A DNA stretch of 23,108 nucleotides from Candidatus Woesearchaeota archaeon (lineage in GTDB: Archaea; Nanobdellota; Nanobdellia; Woesearchaeales; UBA12501). The DNA lies in NCBI GenBank assembly GCA_016177345.1, contig JACOVM010000097.1, forward strand, positions 1 through 23,108, in the 5' to 3' direction. Each line of letters starts with the position of its first letter. The first letter of the stretch is position 1. The translations under genes and the position numbers were made by a program. The notes under the pieces are model-generated. The model saw nothing but the letters and a program-made list of their open reading frames with translations, was not told the DNA's origin and did not search any database. Positions 6,828 to 13,055 of this stretch are shown piece after piece.

Positions 6828-6961
6828 ACGGGAAGGAGTGGCGCCACCACTATCGATATAGATGTTGAGTCCTTTTTTCTTGCTCCTCAATTGGTGTGGA
6901 GCAAGAAAAAAGGATTTGTTTATTCGCTTTGATGTGCGGTGGCGCTGATCACTCGTCGTTC
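6826..6961. repeat. Large nested palindromic element
   Basis: The outer helices are 6826-6830 with 6957-6961, 6836-6840 with 6950-6954, and 6841-6848 with 6938-6945. Inside are a small stem CTAT/ATAG (6850-6861) and a perfect 17-bp stem (6870-6886 with 6898-6914; arm CCTTTTTTCTTGCTCC) around an 11-base loop. The element fills the gap between divergent L7Ae and lipoprotein genes, where no ORF is supported. Confidence 0.7.
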
Positions 6962-6985
6962 ATGGCGAGCGCAGCGAAGCCATGA
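6960..6985 (-). repeat. Short hairpin with TCRCTNYGYTC loop, copy 3
   Basis: Read on the minus strand, TCATGGC pairs with GCCATGA around TTCGCTGCGCTC. This is the third copy of the loop pattern, in opposite orientation to the others, at the right edge of the nested palindrome. Confidence 0.6.
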
Positions 6986-7044
6986 TAGTCATTATCTCAT
7001 ATTTTACAACAAGTATAGGCGCAGAGAAAACACAACCCGCAACA

Positions 7045-7052
7045 TTTATATA
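7045..7052 (+). promoter_or_regulatory. TATA box of the 7088 lipoprotein gene
   Basis: TTTATATA is centred about 40 bases before the ATG, leaving a short leader with GGGG (7079-7082) as a possible ribosome-binding site. Confidence 0.55.
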
Positions 7053-7087
7053 CAGCCAACACTAAAAAAGAAGAAAAAGGGGTTATT

Positions 7088-7801
7088 ATGAGTCGTAGCT
7101 ATCTTTATTATATTGTTGGTGTTATTCTTTTATTAGGCACCATAACCTTACTTGGTGGCTGTACCGCCCCTTGGCAGCTGATGTATTGTGAAGCAGATAA
7201 TGATTGCCCTTCTCATCTTCTTTGCCGCGAGAATCGGTGCGTTGCGTATTATAATCTTCCTTCTGAAACAATAATATCTGATACGAACCTTCAAGACGCA
7301 GCTGTTGAGCCCCAGGTTGTTGTTGAGGAAACCCCAACAATAGTTATTCCACCAAACACCTGTACGATTGACAATCCCTTCCTGTCCTGTTCAATAGAGG
7401 CGTTTTCGAACCCGAAGCGCCTTCCCTTATTAGTATTTAAGATATCCAATGACCGCCTTTCCGAGACACTTATCGTTAGCGACCTTGTCTTTTATACGTC
7501 CAAGCTAGGCGGGGATCAGATGCTCTGCCGTGCTTCGCGAGCCCAGGGAAAGAAAGTAGAAAGTAGGGCAACACTAACAACAGACGTGGAAGCATGCTCA
7601 CTTGAGCCCTATGAAGGCGGAGTTCTTCAGGGCTGGTTTGAGCTTGATGTCACCAAAGGATACTACGCGTCAGGCCAGGCCCCTATTGCAACAAATTTTG
7701 GGTCGGGCCGTATTCCCGGAACCTTTTCTGTGTATGTGAATGCCACCGTGGAAACTAAAGAAGCAGAGCAAAAAGAAACCCTGCCGGTTGCAACATCATA
7801 A
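7088..7801 (+). CDS. Secreted lipoprotein with a Cys-rich motif
   Basis: This 237-residue protein has an N-terminal hydrophobic helix (residues 6-22) ending in the lipobox LGGC with C25 as the likely lipid-anchored residue, so it is probably on the outer face of the membrane. After it comes a small Cys-rich motif, CEADNDCPSHLLCRENRC, then a linker, and a beta-rich domain from about residue 90 that resembles no family I can name. The two cysteines in TCTIDNPFLSC may pair. It lies just ahead of a second lipoprotein gene that carries a similar Cys motif, suggesting related surface functions. Its function is unknown. Confidence 0.85.
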   Translation: MSRSYLYYIVGVILLLGTITLLGGCTAPWQLMYCEADNDCPSHLLCRENRCVAYYNLPSETIISDTNLQDAAVEPQVVVEETPTIVIPPNTCTIDNPFLSCSIEAFSNPKRLPLLVFKISNDRLSETLIVSDLVFYTSKLGGDQMLCRASRAQGKKVESRATLTTDVEACSLEPYEGGVLQGWFELDVTKGYYASGQAPIATNFGSGRIPGTFSVYVNATVETKEAEQKETLPVATS

Positions 7802-7805
7802 AAAA

Positions 7806-7815
7806 CATAAATAAG
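7806..7815 (+). promoter_or_regulatory. TATA box, leaderless start at 7836
   Basis: CATAAATAAG is centred 26 bases before the ATG at 7836. Confidence 0.6.
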
Positions 7816-7835
7816 CTCATCTTTCTGCTTTGATT

Positions 7836-8594
7836 ATGGCGCCTTTACCAGTTTCTCAGACAGGGATGAACCTTGTTCCAAAAATACTTCTCATTCTTGG
7901 GGCTGTTATGCTTTTGCTTGTTTCTGGATGTATTCCGCTGCAAGAAACAGCAAGTTCTCAGCGAACCCAGCAACAGCCAATACCAGCACAGCAGCCTTCT
8001 TCACCACTGGAATCACCAGCTGCACCATCACCTACTGTACTAAGTGATTCTGGAAGCGATTCTACTGCAGGACAACCAACAACAATGCCCCAAGAGCCTC
8101 CAGCACCAACCATGCCAACGACAACACCAAGCTTACCCGATCCTGTTCCAACCTCTCAAGAGCAAGTCACATGCGAGGACAGTGATGCAGGGTTTGATCC
8201 TGCAATACAAGGAACTGCCACGAGAACCTACCAGGGAGAGGCAACCTCATTTGAGGACAAGTGCAACAATGCTATCCTCCTTGAGCATTATTGTGAGGAT
8301 AACATTGTCAAGACACGAGAGGTCGTGTGCGACAACGGCTGTACTGCTGGCGCGTGCCTTTCCCCAAAGCCAGTTACGTCATCTTCACCGGTATCTCAAG
8401 AAGAGTATGACCCATCAAAAGAATTCTACAACTGCTACAACGGATATCGGGACACTCAAGAGACAGACGTTGATTGCGGCGGCCCTGACTGTTTTGGGTG
8501 CGGATATGGCAGGCGCTGTAATGTGAACGGCGATTGTGCTGAGCCCTTAGTGTGTAATATCCGAATGAAGAAATGCTCTGACTTTAAGCATTAA
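7836..8594 (+). CDS. Secreted lipoprotein, Pro/Ser/Thr-rich with Cys-rich repeats
   Basis: The protein has 252 residues from the ATG at 7836, chosen because a TATA box lies 26 bases upstream. An internal ATG at 7866 (MNLVPK) is also possible. A hydrophobic helix ends in the lipobox VSGC. About 70 residues of Gln/Pro/Ser/Thr-rich stalk follow, then a Cys-rich domain with CNNAILLEHYC and CDNGCTAGAC, and a C-terminal module TDVDCGGPDCFGCGYGRRC plus NGDCAEPLVC. The ETDVDCGG-type module is a recurrent disulfide-rich motif of surface proteins. It is probably an exposed, disulfide-stabilised envelope protein whose ligand is unknown. Confidence 0.85.
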   Translation: MAPLPVSQTGMNLVPKILLILGAVMLLLVSGCIPLQETASSQRTQQQPIPAQQPSSPLESPAAPSPTVLSDSGSDSTAGQPTTMPQEPPAPTMPTTTPSLPDPVPTSQEQVTCEDSDAGFDPAIQGTATRTYQGEATSFEDKCNNAILLEHYCEDNIVKTREVVCDNGCTAGACLSPKPVTSSSPVSQEEYDPSKEFYNCYNGYRDTQETDVDCGGPDCFGCGYGRRCNVNGDCAEPLVCNIRMKKCSDFKH

Positions 8595-8645
8595 AGATAT
8601 TGTATCATAAAGAGATTATATTAAAATTCGCTGTTTTAGTTGTGC

Positions 8646-8921
8646 TTATTTCTGATGCCCTCGCTTGGTAAACAAGTTATAGAAGGCTGCAATGAAAAAG
8701 CCAAGCAAAAAGCCGTCAATAAATCCCCACACAAAGCCAAGAAGAGCGCCAGAAAAGGACGGGCCAACACCCCAATGGAGCGTGCCAAGAAAGGTTACCA
8801 GGCTGACTCCACGGTCAAGAAATGCAGCAGAAAGGCTGAGAAGAAATTCGACAGCGCCAACAACAATCCCAACAGATAATCCAAGGTTTCTCGGATGCAA
8901 GACATCTAAAAAATGAACCAT
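8646..8921 (-). CDS. Small membrane protein, DUF5676/holin-like
   Basis: This 91-residue protein has two to three hydrophobic segments: residues 12-34, about 38-55, and 58-84. The C-terminal GALLGFVWGFIDGFLLGFFI followed by AAFYNLF is typical of small prokaryotic membrane proteins grouped with DUF5676 and often labelled holin-like. I assign this from memory of the motif, and no lysis role is implied. A TATA box 26 bases before the ATG predicts a leaderless mRNA. It converges on the 7836 lipoprotein gene. Confidence 0.7.
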   Translation of the reverse strand: MVHFLDVLHPRNLGLSVGIVVGAVEFLLSLSAAFLDRGVSLVTFLGTLHWGVGPSFSGALLGFVWGFIDGFLLGFFIAAFYNLFTKRGHQK

Positions 8922-8940
8922 TCAAAGGATTGGCAGGATT

Positions 8941-8953
8941 GATTATAAAAAAG
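8941..8953 (-). promoter_or_regulatory. TATA box, leaderless start at 8921
   Basis: The minus strand reads CTTTTTTATAATC, centred 26 bases before the ATG. Confidence 0.6.
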
Positions 8954-8970
8954 TTGTGGAAAATAATCTC

Positions 8971-9810
8971 TTAAGGATGGAGGTACTGAAGATGATGAAT
9001 CCCATCCCGTAATTGCCATGTGTCAGGAATGTGATAGACAGCTTCCCATCTTGTCATTTTTTTAGCAAAAACAACGCCTCGCTCTCTTCTATCCACCAGG
9101 TATCTAATGTTTGGCCTTGCCTTTGTTGGCCGGCGAGAATGGCGCTCATCGTAAATCCCTGCGGGATTAAATAGCTTAGGATCCATTTTTATTCCAACCT
9201 CTGCATGCGCATAATGTACTTTACCATCCCACAATCTGGAAATAAGCCCATAATCCCTATAGTATTGTTCCCCTGTTGAAACATGAATAACGCCGCCCCT
9301 CGTTTTTTTTATTTCATCAGCGCTGGCACCGTATGTTGCCTCATCAAGAGAGCGTATCGGATGGCCTTTGATAGTGATTACTCTTTTTCGTAAGTCAACA
9401 AGAAGCGTTCCCCCATTATCGGGGCTTCTCGCAGTGTCTTTTCTTGAATTTGGTGAATAAGAAACAGCAAAGCTGACCGGCTCATGATCATCATAGTGGA
9501 TACCTTGTTCAACCATTAGTTGTTGCACTTTCTTTGCAAGGTCATGCTCTCCAGTAGAGCGAAGAACTTCCAGGATATGGCGTGAAAAGCCCCTATTTTC
9601 CTCTTGAGCTGCACGTGAGTAACGATCGTATTCATCTGCTGTAAGAACAGGTTCTAAAGCAGTATATCCAGAATGCTCGCGCTCGATGGCGATAAACTCA
9701 GCGATCGTTTTTGGCTGCCGTTGAATCGTATGAAATACCCAATTCGGGCCACGAACAGTTCTCGAACGACGTTCTGTCTCATCAATAACATGAAGGTTAA
9801 GCCAGCCCAT
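8971..9810 (-). CDS. Uncharacterised 279-residue protein
   Basis: I do not recognise a family. The protein is soluble and lacks a signal peptide or membrane segment. It has an acidic/charged N-terminal half with a helical region (residues 36-110), then a stretch suggesting beta structure (GGTLLVDLRKRVITIKGHPI) and a C-terminal region rich in Arg, His and Tyr (ERHSRRPTKARPNIRYLVDRR). The codon and base style resembles its neighbours. A TATA box 26 bases before the ATG predicts a leaderless single-gene transcript. It could be lineage-specific. Confidence 0.75.
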   Translation of the reverse strand: MGWLNLHVIDETERRSRTVRGPNWVFHTIQRQPKTIAEFIAIEREHSGYTALEPVLTADEYDRYSRAAQEENRGFSRHILEVLRSTGEHDLAKKVQQLMVEQGIHYDDHEPVSFAVSYSPNSRKDTARSPDNGGTLLVDLRKRVITIKGHPIRSLDEATYGASADEIKKTRGGVIHVSTGEQYYRDYGLISRLWDGKVHYAHAEVGIKMDPKLFNPAGIYDERHSRRPTKARPNIRYLVDRRERGVVFAKKMTRWEAVYHIPDTWQLRDGIHHLQYLHP

Positions 9811-9830
9811 AGATGCTTGAGAAAAGCAGC

Positions 9831-9840
9831 TGTTTAAATA
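9831..9840 (-). promoter_or_regulatory. TATA box, leaderless start at 9810
   Basis: The minus strand reads TATTTAAACA, centred 26 bases before the ATG. Confidence 0.6.
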
Positions 9841-9914
9841 GGTTTTGGGGATTTTTATAGATTAGGGATAAATAAATCCCCTGCGCCCTATACGCAAAAA
9901 TAAGCAAAAGCAGA

Positions 9915-10631
9915 TTATGCTGCCTTCCTTAAAACAACAGGATACCAAACATCCCGGTCACCACCAGTATATACCTGACCTGCTTTGCTTGTTCGCTCCT
10001 GATCAACCAAAAGGGAGATTGTCGGCCCAATTCCCATCATCTGTTTAGCAAGGCTAGAGTGCGTGCTGCACGCATAAACAAGTCCGTCGTGCTGTAATGC
10101 AGCAGCAACTTTTTTCAGCTTCACAACAACATCATCCTTATTCTTGTAGCAATGGTCGATCACATTAGAAAGGTATATCTTTGTAAAGCCTTTTCTTTGT
10201 TCCACAACATCAAAAACGTCAGCATGAACAAAGGAGGCCAATGCCAATTTGCTTCGAATTGCATCAAGCCTGCCTGGTTTTAAAAAATAGGCATCACGAT
10301 CTTCTTTCTCGGTGTCCATAGCGCCCACTAGACAATCCTCTTCCCGAAGAAAGGAGGCAGTATCTCCGGTAGCAAGATACCATCTCCTCTTGTTCGCATA
10401 CTCTATTTGGACAGGTAAGCGATCAACAGCAACGACTGAAGCTGCATGCTCAAGAAAGGCAAATGCAGCATCACCAGATCCACAAACAGCTAACACATCA
10501 TCGTTTGATTGAACATCCAATCCAGCCATGATACTGTCCAGGTTTTCATTTAAAACAGAGTATTGTAAACGGTTGATAAGCACTGCTCCGGTTATTTGTT
10601 GTATAGACGGGTATCGTGCCATGCCCTTCAC
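9915..10631 (-). CDS. SAM-dependent transferase-like protein, DUF3419-like
   Basis: A Rossmann-type SAM-binding motif is visible: DDVLAVCGSGDAAFAFLEHA (about residues 44-63), followed by VVAVDRLPVQIEYANKR with an acidic residue (D70) at the end of strand 2. Later YLSNVIDH fits motif IV, and LVYACS fits motif VI. The RLQYSVLNENLDSIMAGLDV lead-in and overall pattern resemble DUF3419, the group that includes 3-amino-3-carboxypropyl transferases such as BtaA. At 238 residues it is shorter than those enzymes, so the substrate is uncertain. The frame starts at a GTG overlapping the DUF357 stop (GTGA). The ATG at 10622 is an alternative. Confidence 0.7.
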   Translation of the reverse strand: MKGMARYPSIQQITGAVLINRLQYSVLNENLDSIMAGLDVQSNDDVLAVCGSGDAAFAFLEHAASVVAVDRLPVQIEYANKRRWYLATGDTASFLREEDCLVGAMDTEKEDRDAYFLKPGRLDAIRSKLALASFVHADVFDVVEQRKGFTKIYLSNVIDHCYKNKDDVVVKLKKVAAALQHDGLVYACSTHSSLAKQMMGIGPTISLLVDQERTSKAGQVYTGGDRDVWYPVVLRKAA

Positions 10632-10924
10632 TCATCATCTACGGTAAACAGCCTGCTGTCTTTTACTTTGAACAAGCCGATTCGTGCTCCAGCATCAAGC
10701 CATGCATGGGCGTAATTGAGGGCGCCGAAAGCATTGACGTATTCGCCTTGATTTCTGAAATGGTCTGCATCGTCATAATATCTTTGAGCCATGTCAAGAA
10801 AATCAGCAGCTTCTGCGTGGCGCTCAGCACATGTTGGAGAAGAACGCACCTTGTCAAGAGCTTCTTTCGTGATGGAGAAGTATTTGTCCAGCTTGGTGTC
10901 GGTGATCTCTCGCTTGTTATCCAT
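10628..10924 (-). CDS. DUF357 domain protein
   Basis: The 98 residues match the archaeal DUF357 family: a helical, TPR-like sequence with the hallmark DFLDMAQRYYDDADHF, then GEYVNAFGALNYAHAWLDAG and ARIGLF. The function of DUF357 is unknown. The stop overlaps the start of the SAM-binding gene by 4 bases, so the two are co-translated and may act together. A TATA-like AAAAATAAC centred 25 bases before the ATG predicts a leaderless operon. Confidence 0.88.
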   Translation of the reverse strand: MDNKREITDTKLDKYFSITKEALDKVRSSPTCAERHAEAADFLDMAQRYYDDADHFRNQGEYVNAFGALNYAHAWLDAGARIGLFKVKDSRLFTVDDE

Positions 10925-10943
10925 ACAATGTTAGGGGGAAGAG

Positions 10944-10953
10944 TTATTTTTAT
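10944..10953 (-). promoter_or_regulatory. TATA box, leaderless start at 10924
   Basis: The minus strand reads TAAAAATAAC, centred about 25 bases before the ATG. Confidence 0.55.
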
Positions 10954-10978
10954 GCTTAACGGTCGAAAAACGAAACGC

Positions 10979-10986
10979 TTTTAAAC
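10979..10986 (+). promoter_or_regulatory. TATA box, leaderless start at 11010
   Basis: TTTTAAAC is centred about 27 bases before the ATG. It is divergent from the DUF357 promoter, so the two genes share an 85-bp promoter region. Confidence 0.5.
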
Positions 10987-11009
10987 TTAGTATTGCCCCT
11001 TTTGGGCAT

Positions 11010-11432
11010 ATGACTCTTCAGCCATCTGAAACGTATCACCAGCCAGCCCCTGAACAAAGATGCCCAACTCTTCACCTCTTTAATTTAGATGGATTTCTTC
11101 AGCACATTACCAACGCTGCCGATAAAGATGAACCATTGAGGATTGGGCAGTTCATCGATACCACTCCAGCTGCTAACAGTTCAGCAGTGCGCCGATATGG
11201 CGAATATATACAGATTGAATGCAGGGGGCACTATCCGATTCTTGGGCCGGAAGGAATCATCGGAACACTCCTTGGATTAGAGGGCGGGCGCCTTGTTGGA
11301 TCACTAAGTGTTGAAACCGGGTATATTAATGACGACAGCATCTTCATAGGGCGATACGAACGGATCCGTCTTGATTTGAGAAGGCCTGTCCTCCTGCAAT
11401 CGGGCGCATACCAGCCTGCAGCATTGAAGTAA
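11010..11432 (+). CDS. Uncharacterised 140-residue protein
   Basis: No family was recognised. The protein is soluble, with a Pro/Gln-rich start followed by TLHLFNLDGFLQHITNAADK, and a probable beta-rich middle (YGEYIQIECRGHYPILGPEG). A TATA-like site 27 bases before the ATG predicts a leaderless mRNA. Its 3' end overlaps a second open frame (from 11375) that continues into the next small ORF, so either a natural frameshift or an assembly frame error could join them. No direct evidence chooses between these. Confidence 0.65.
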   Translation: MTLQPSETYHQPAPEQRCPTLHLFNLDGFLQHITNAADKDEPLRIGQFIDTTPAANSSAVRRYGEYIQIECRGHYPILGPEGIIGTLLGLEGGRLVGSLSVETGYINDDSIFIGRYERIRLDLRRPVLLQSGAYQPAALK

Positions 11433-11479
11433 GAAGAGCGACATCAGACGCTGGTGATGGCTCTGTTTATACCTGGCGG

Positions 11480-11593
11480 ATGGACAGAGTACGGGCGTTT
11501 CCACTAACGCAAAAGGCAGATCTTGAAGGCAGAATTCCTTCTTCCTGGCTCTTGAGGGATGGAAAAACTAAAGAACACATCATAAAAGTGTGA
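11480..11593 (+). CDS. Candidate small ORF coupled to the UPF0175 gene
   Basis: From the ATG at 11480 the frame encodes 37 residues including RAFPLTQKADLEGRIPSSWL and ending KTKEHIIKV. Its TGA overlaps the GTG start of the UPF0175 gene by 4 bases, an arrangement typical of coupled genes. The same frame is open back to 11375 without an ATG, GTG or TTG I would favour, so the true N-terminus may lie upstream, perhaps at ATT 11423, or the segment may be the tail of the 11010 gene after a frameshift. No Shine-Dalgarno or TATA box is visible for the ATG. I recognise no family. Confidence 0.35.
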   Translation: MDRVRAFPLTQKADLEGRIPSSWLLRDGKTKEHIIKV

Positions 11594-11814
11594 AAAAAAT
11601 AATATGGGACCTCAGAGACCTCATTGAGGAGGGAAAGAAAATGAAAGCATTAACCCTCTTCAAACAGCGAAAAGTCAGCCTTGGATTAGGTGCAAAACTT
11701 GCAGGGATTACGCTTAGCGAATTTATTGATCTTCTAAAAGAATGCAATATTCAGCTTAATCTTGATCAGGAAGATGTTGAAGAAGCATTACAAACAGCAC
11801 GCCGAGTATTGTGA
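11590..11814 (+). CDS. UPF0175 family protein (antitoxin-like)
   Basis: This 74-residue protein starts at GTG. The sequence KVSLGLGAKLAGITLSEFIDLL followed by IQLNLDQEDVEEAL is the UPF0175 pattern, a short helical DNA-binding fold. Many members are antitoxins paired with PIN-domain (often DUF3368) toxins. No toxin follows here: the next gene is convergent. It may be an orphan antitoxin, a stand-alone regulator, or partner of the small coupled ORF just upstream. An alternative ATG at 11641 would give a much shorter protein lacking the N-terminal helix. Confidence 0.8.
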   Translation: MKKIIWDLRDLIEEGKKMKALTLFKQRKVSLGLGAKLAGITLSEFIDLLKECNIQLNLDQEDVEEALQTARRVL

Positions 11815-11841
11815 CTTTGTAGCTTTTAGGGAAGAATCCGT

Positions 11842-12600
11842 TCACTCAATCTCATACGCCACCGTAATTGCTGCGCTTACCGTCACGTCGCCGGGTGTAA
11901 TTGGTGTCGGCTCTGGGGCCATGGCTGCGTCTGCCGTATACATCCGTTCTTTAGCATACATCATTGGCACCGGATAGTTGGCGCTGGACTCTGACACATA
12001 TTCAACCTCGCCAAGCTTGACGCCAAGGCCATCGGCAATGCCCTTTGCTTTTGCTTTAGCCTGCTCTGCTGCCATGGCAAGAACTTCAGAGCGAATCTCT
12101 TGCTGTTTTTTTCTTGTCAAGCTGAACAAGATATTGTCAACCCCGTTCATGCCTGCTTGCACTCCTTCATCAACAACCTTTCCAACCTGATCCAGGTCAG
12201 TGAGCGTTACTTTGATAACATGATCAAGCTGATACCCTTTATCCACCATTCGCTCTTTTTCCCACTCTCGCAGCGGATAGAGGTTGTAGGACGTTGTTTC
12301 AATATTCTTTTCTTTAATGCCAAACGCCTCAAGCTGAGCATAAACATGATTCATAGTCTGACGATTGACGCTTTGCACATCAGCAACACTCAATCCCTTT
12401 GTTTGCAGCCGGAGATAGACCTCAGCCTGGTCAGGCGCAGTTTCTAAAAATGCCTCACCTTGGACTGTGATGGTATCGTCTGTTGAAGCAGCATTCTCTT
12501 CCCTGCTAAACCCAACAGCAAGCGCAATACCAACAATGGCAAGCACAAATACCCCAATAATTGCTCCTGTTTGAATTTGCTCAAAACGGTTTTCTGCCAT
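11842..12600 (-). CDS. SIMPL-domain (DUF541/YggE-like) membrane-anchored protein
   Basis: The protein has 252 residues from ATG MAENRFEQ. A single N-terminal membrane helix (about residues 11-32) anchors an external SIMPL domain: TITVQGEAFLETAPDQAEVYLRL, then a middle TTSYNLYPLREWEK region and the C-terminal AKAKGIADGLGVKLGEVEYV. The family occurs in bacterial periplasm and archaeal envelopes, with a poorly defined role linked to oxidative or envelope stress. A GTG three codons upstream (12609) is an alternative start. The TATA-like ATATTTATAG (12655-12664) implies a leader of about 30 nt. It converges on UPF0175. Confidence 0.9.
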   Translation of the reverse strand: MAENRFEQIQTGAIIGVFVLAIVGIALAVGFSREENAASTDDTITVQGEAFLETAPDQAEVYLRLQTKGLSVADVQSVNRQTMNHVYAQLEAFGIKEKNIETTSYNLYPLREWEKERMVDKGYQLDHVIKVTLTDLDQVGKVVDEGVQAGMNGVDNILFSLTRKKQQEIRSEVLAMAAEQAKAKAKGIADGLGVKLGEVEYVSESSANYPVPMMYAKERMYTADAAMAPEPTPITPGDVTVSAAITVAYEIE

Positions 12601-12654
12601 AATAACCACTATTCTCTTGAAGCACTGTTCTTAGCACTGTTAATGATGCCCATC

Positions 12655-12664
12655 TATAAATATC
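12655..12664 (-). promoter_or_regulatory. TATA box of the SIMPL gene
   Basis: The minus strand reads ATATTTATAG. Unlike its neighbours it sits about 59 bases before the ATG, so this mRNA should have a short leader. Confidence 0.5.
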
Positions 12665-12704
12665 CATCGATGACTTTTATTGGGATTAAACATATCTCCC
12701 ATTT

Positions 12705-12956
12705 TTATTTGCACATGGCAACCGCTATCTGGGCTTGCGTAAAGTAAGCATCACAGCCTTCACTGTACGTGTACGCCGTGGAAAACCTGCCGCAGATCGC
12801 ACCAGCAGGGCCGACACCAACAGGGCTCTGGCTGAAGGCATCAAGGCACTCTTTGCAGCACGTTTGAAACACGTCAGGTGGTGATTTCGTTGCACATGCC
12901 ATAAAAAACAAGATTAATGCAACAAGAACAACGAGAACAACACGAATGATTTTCAT
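12705..12956 (-). CDS. Small Cys-rich lipoprotein
   Basis: The protein has 83 residues from the ATG at 12956, chosen because the TATA box lies 27 bases upstream. The open frame extends 25 codons further without support. A hydrophobic helix ends in FMAC with C21 as lipid anchor. The mature part has six more cysteines (CCKEC, ICGRF, GCDAYF, MCK), implying up to three disulfides and an extracytoplasmic location. No family was recognised. Confidence 0.7.
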   Translation of the reverse strand: MKIIRVVLVVLVALILFFMACATKSPPDVFQTCCKECLDAFSQSPVGVGPAGAICGRFSTAYTYSEGCDAYFTQAQIAVAMCK

Positions 12957-12977
12957 AGGGTGTTTAAACCGTGTTGG

Positions 12978-12988
12978 GTATATAAAGA
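12978..12988 (-). promoter_or_regulatory. TATA box, leaderless start at 12956
   Basis: The minus strand reads CTTTATATACC, centred 27 bases before the ATG. Confidence 0.6.
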
Positions 12989-13055
12989 TTGCGGGAAAAG
13001 CTATCTCAGAAAACGCTATTAAACGCATCAATTCATCAATAGCTCCAGTGGCTCA

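Noticed and set aside
8646..8921. Prophage lysis module suggested by the holin-like protein
   Set aside because: No other phage gene is in the window. This small membrane family is common in chromosomes without phage context.
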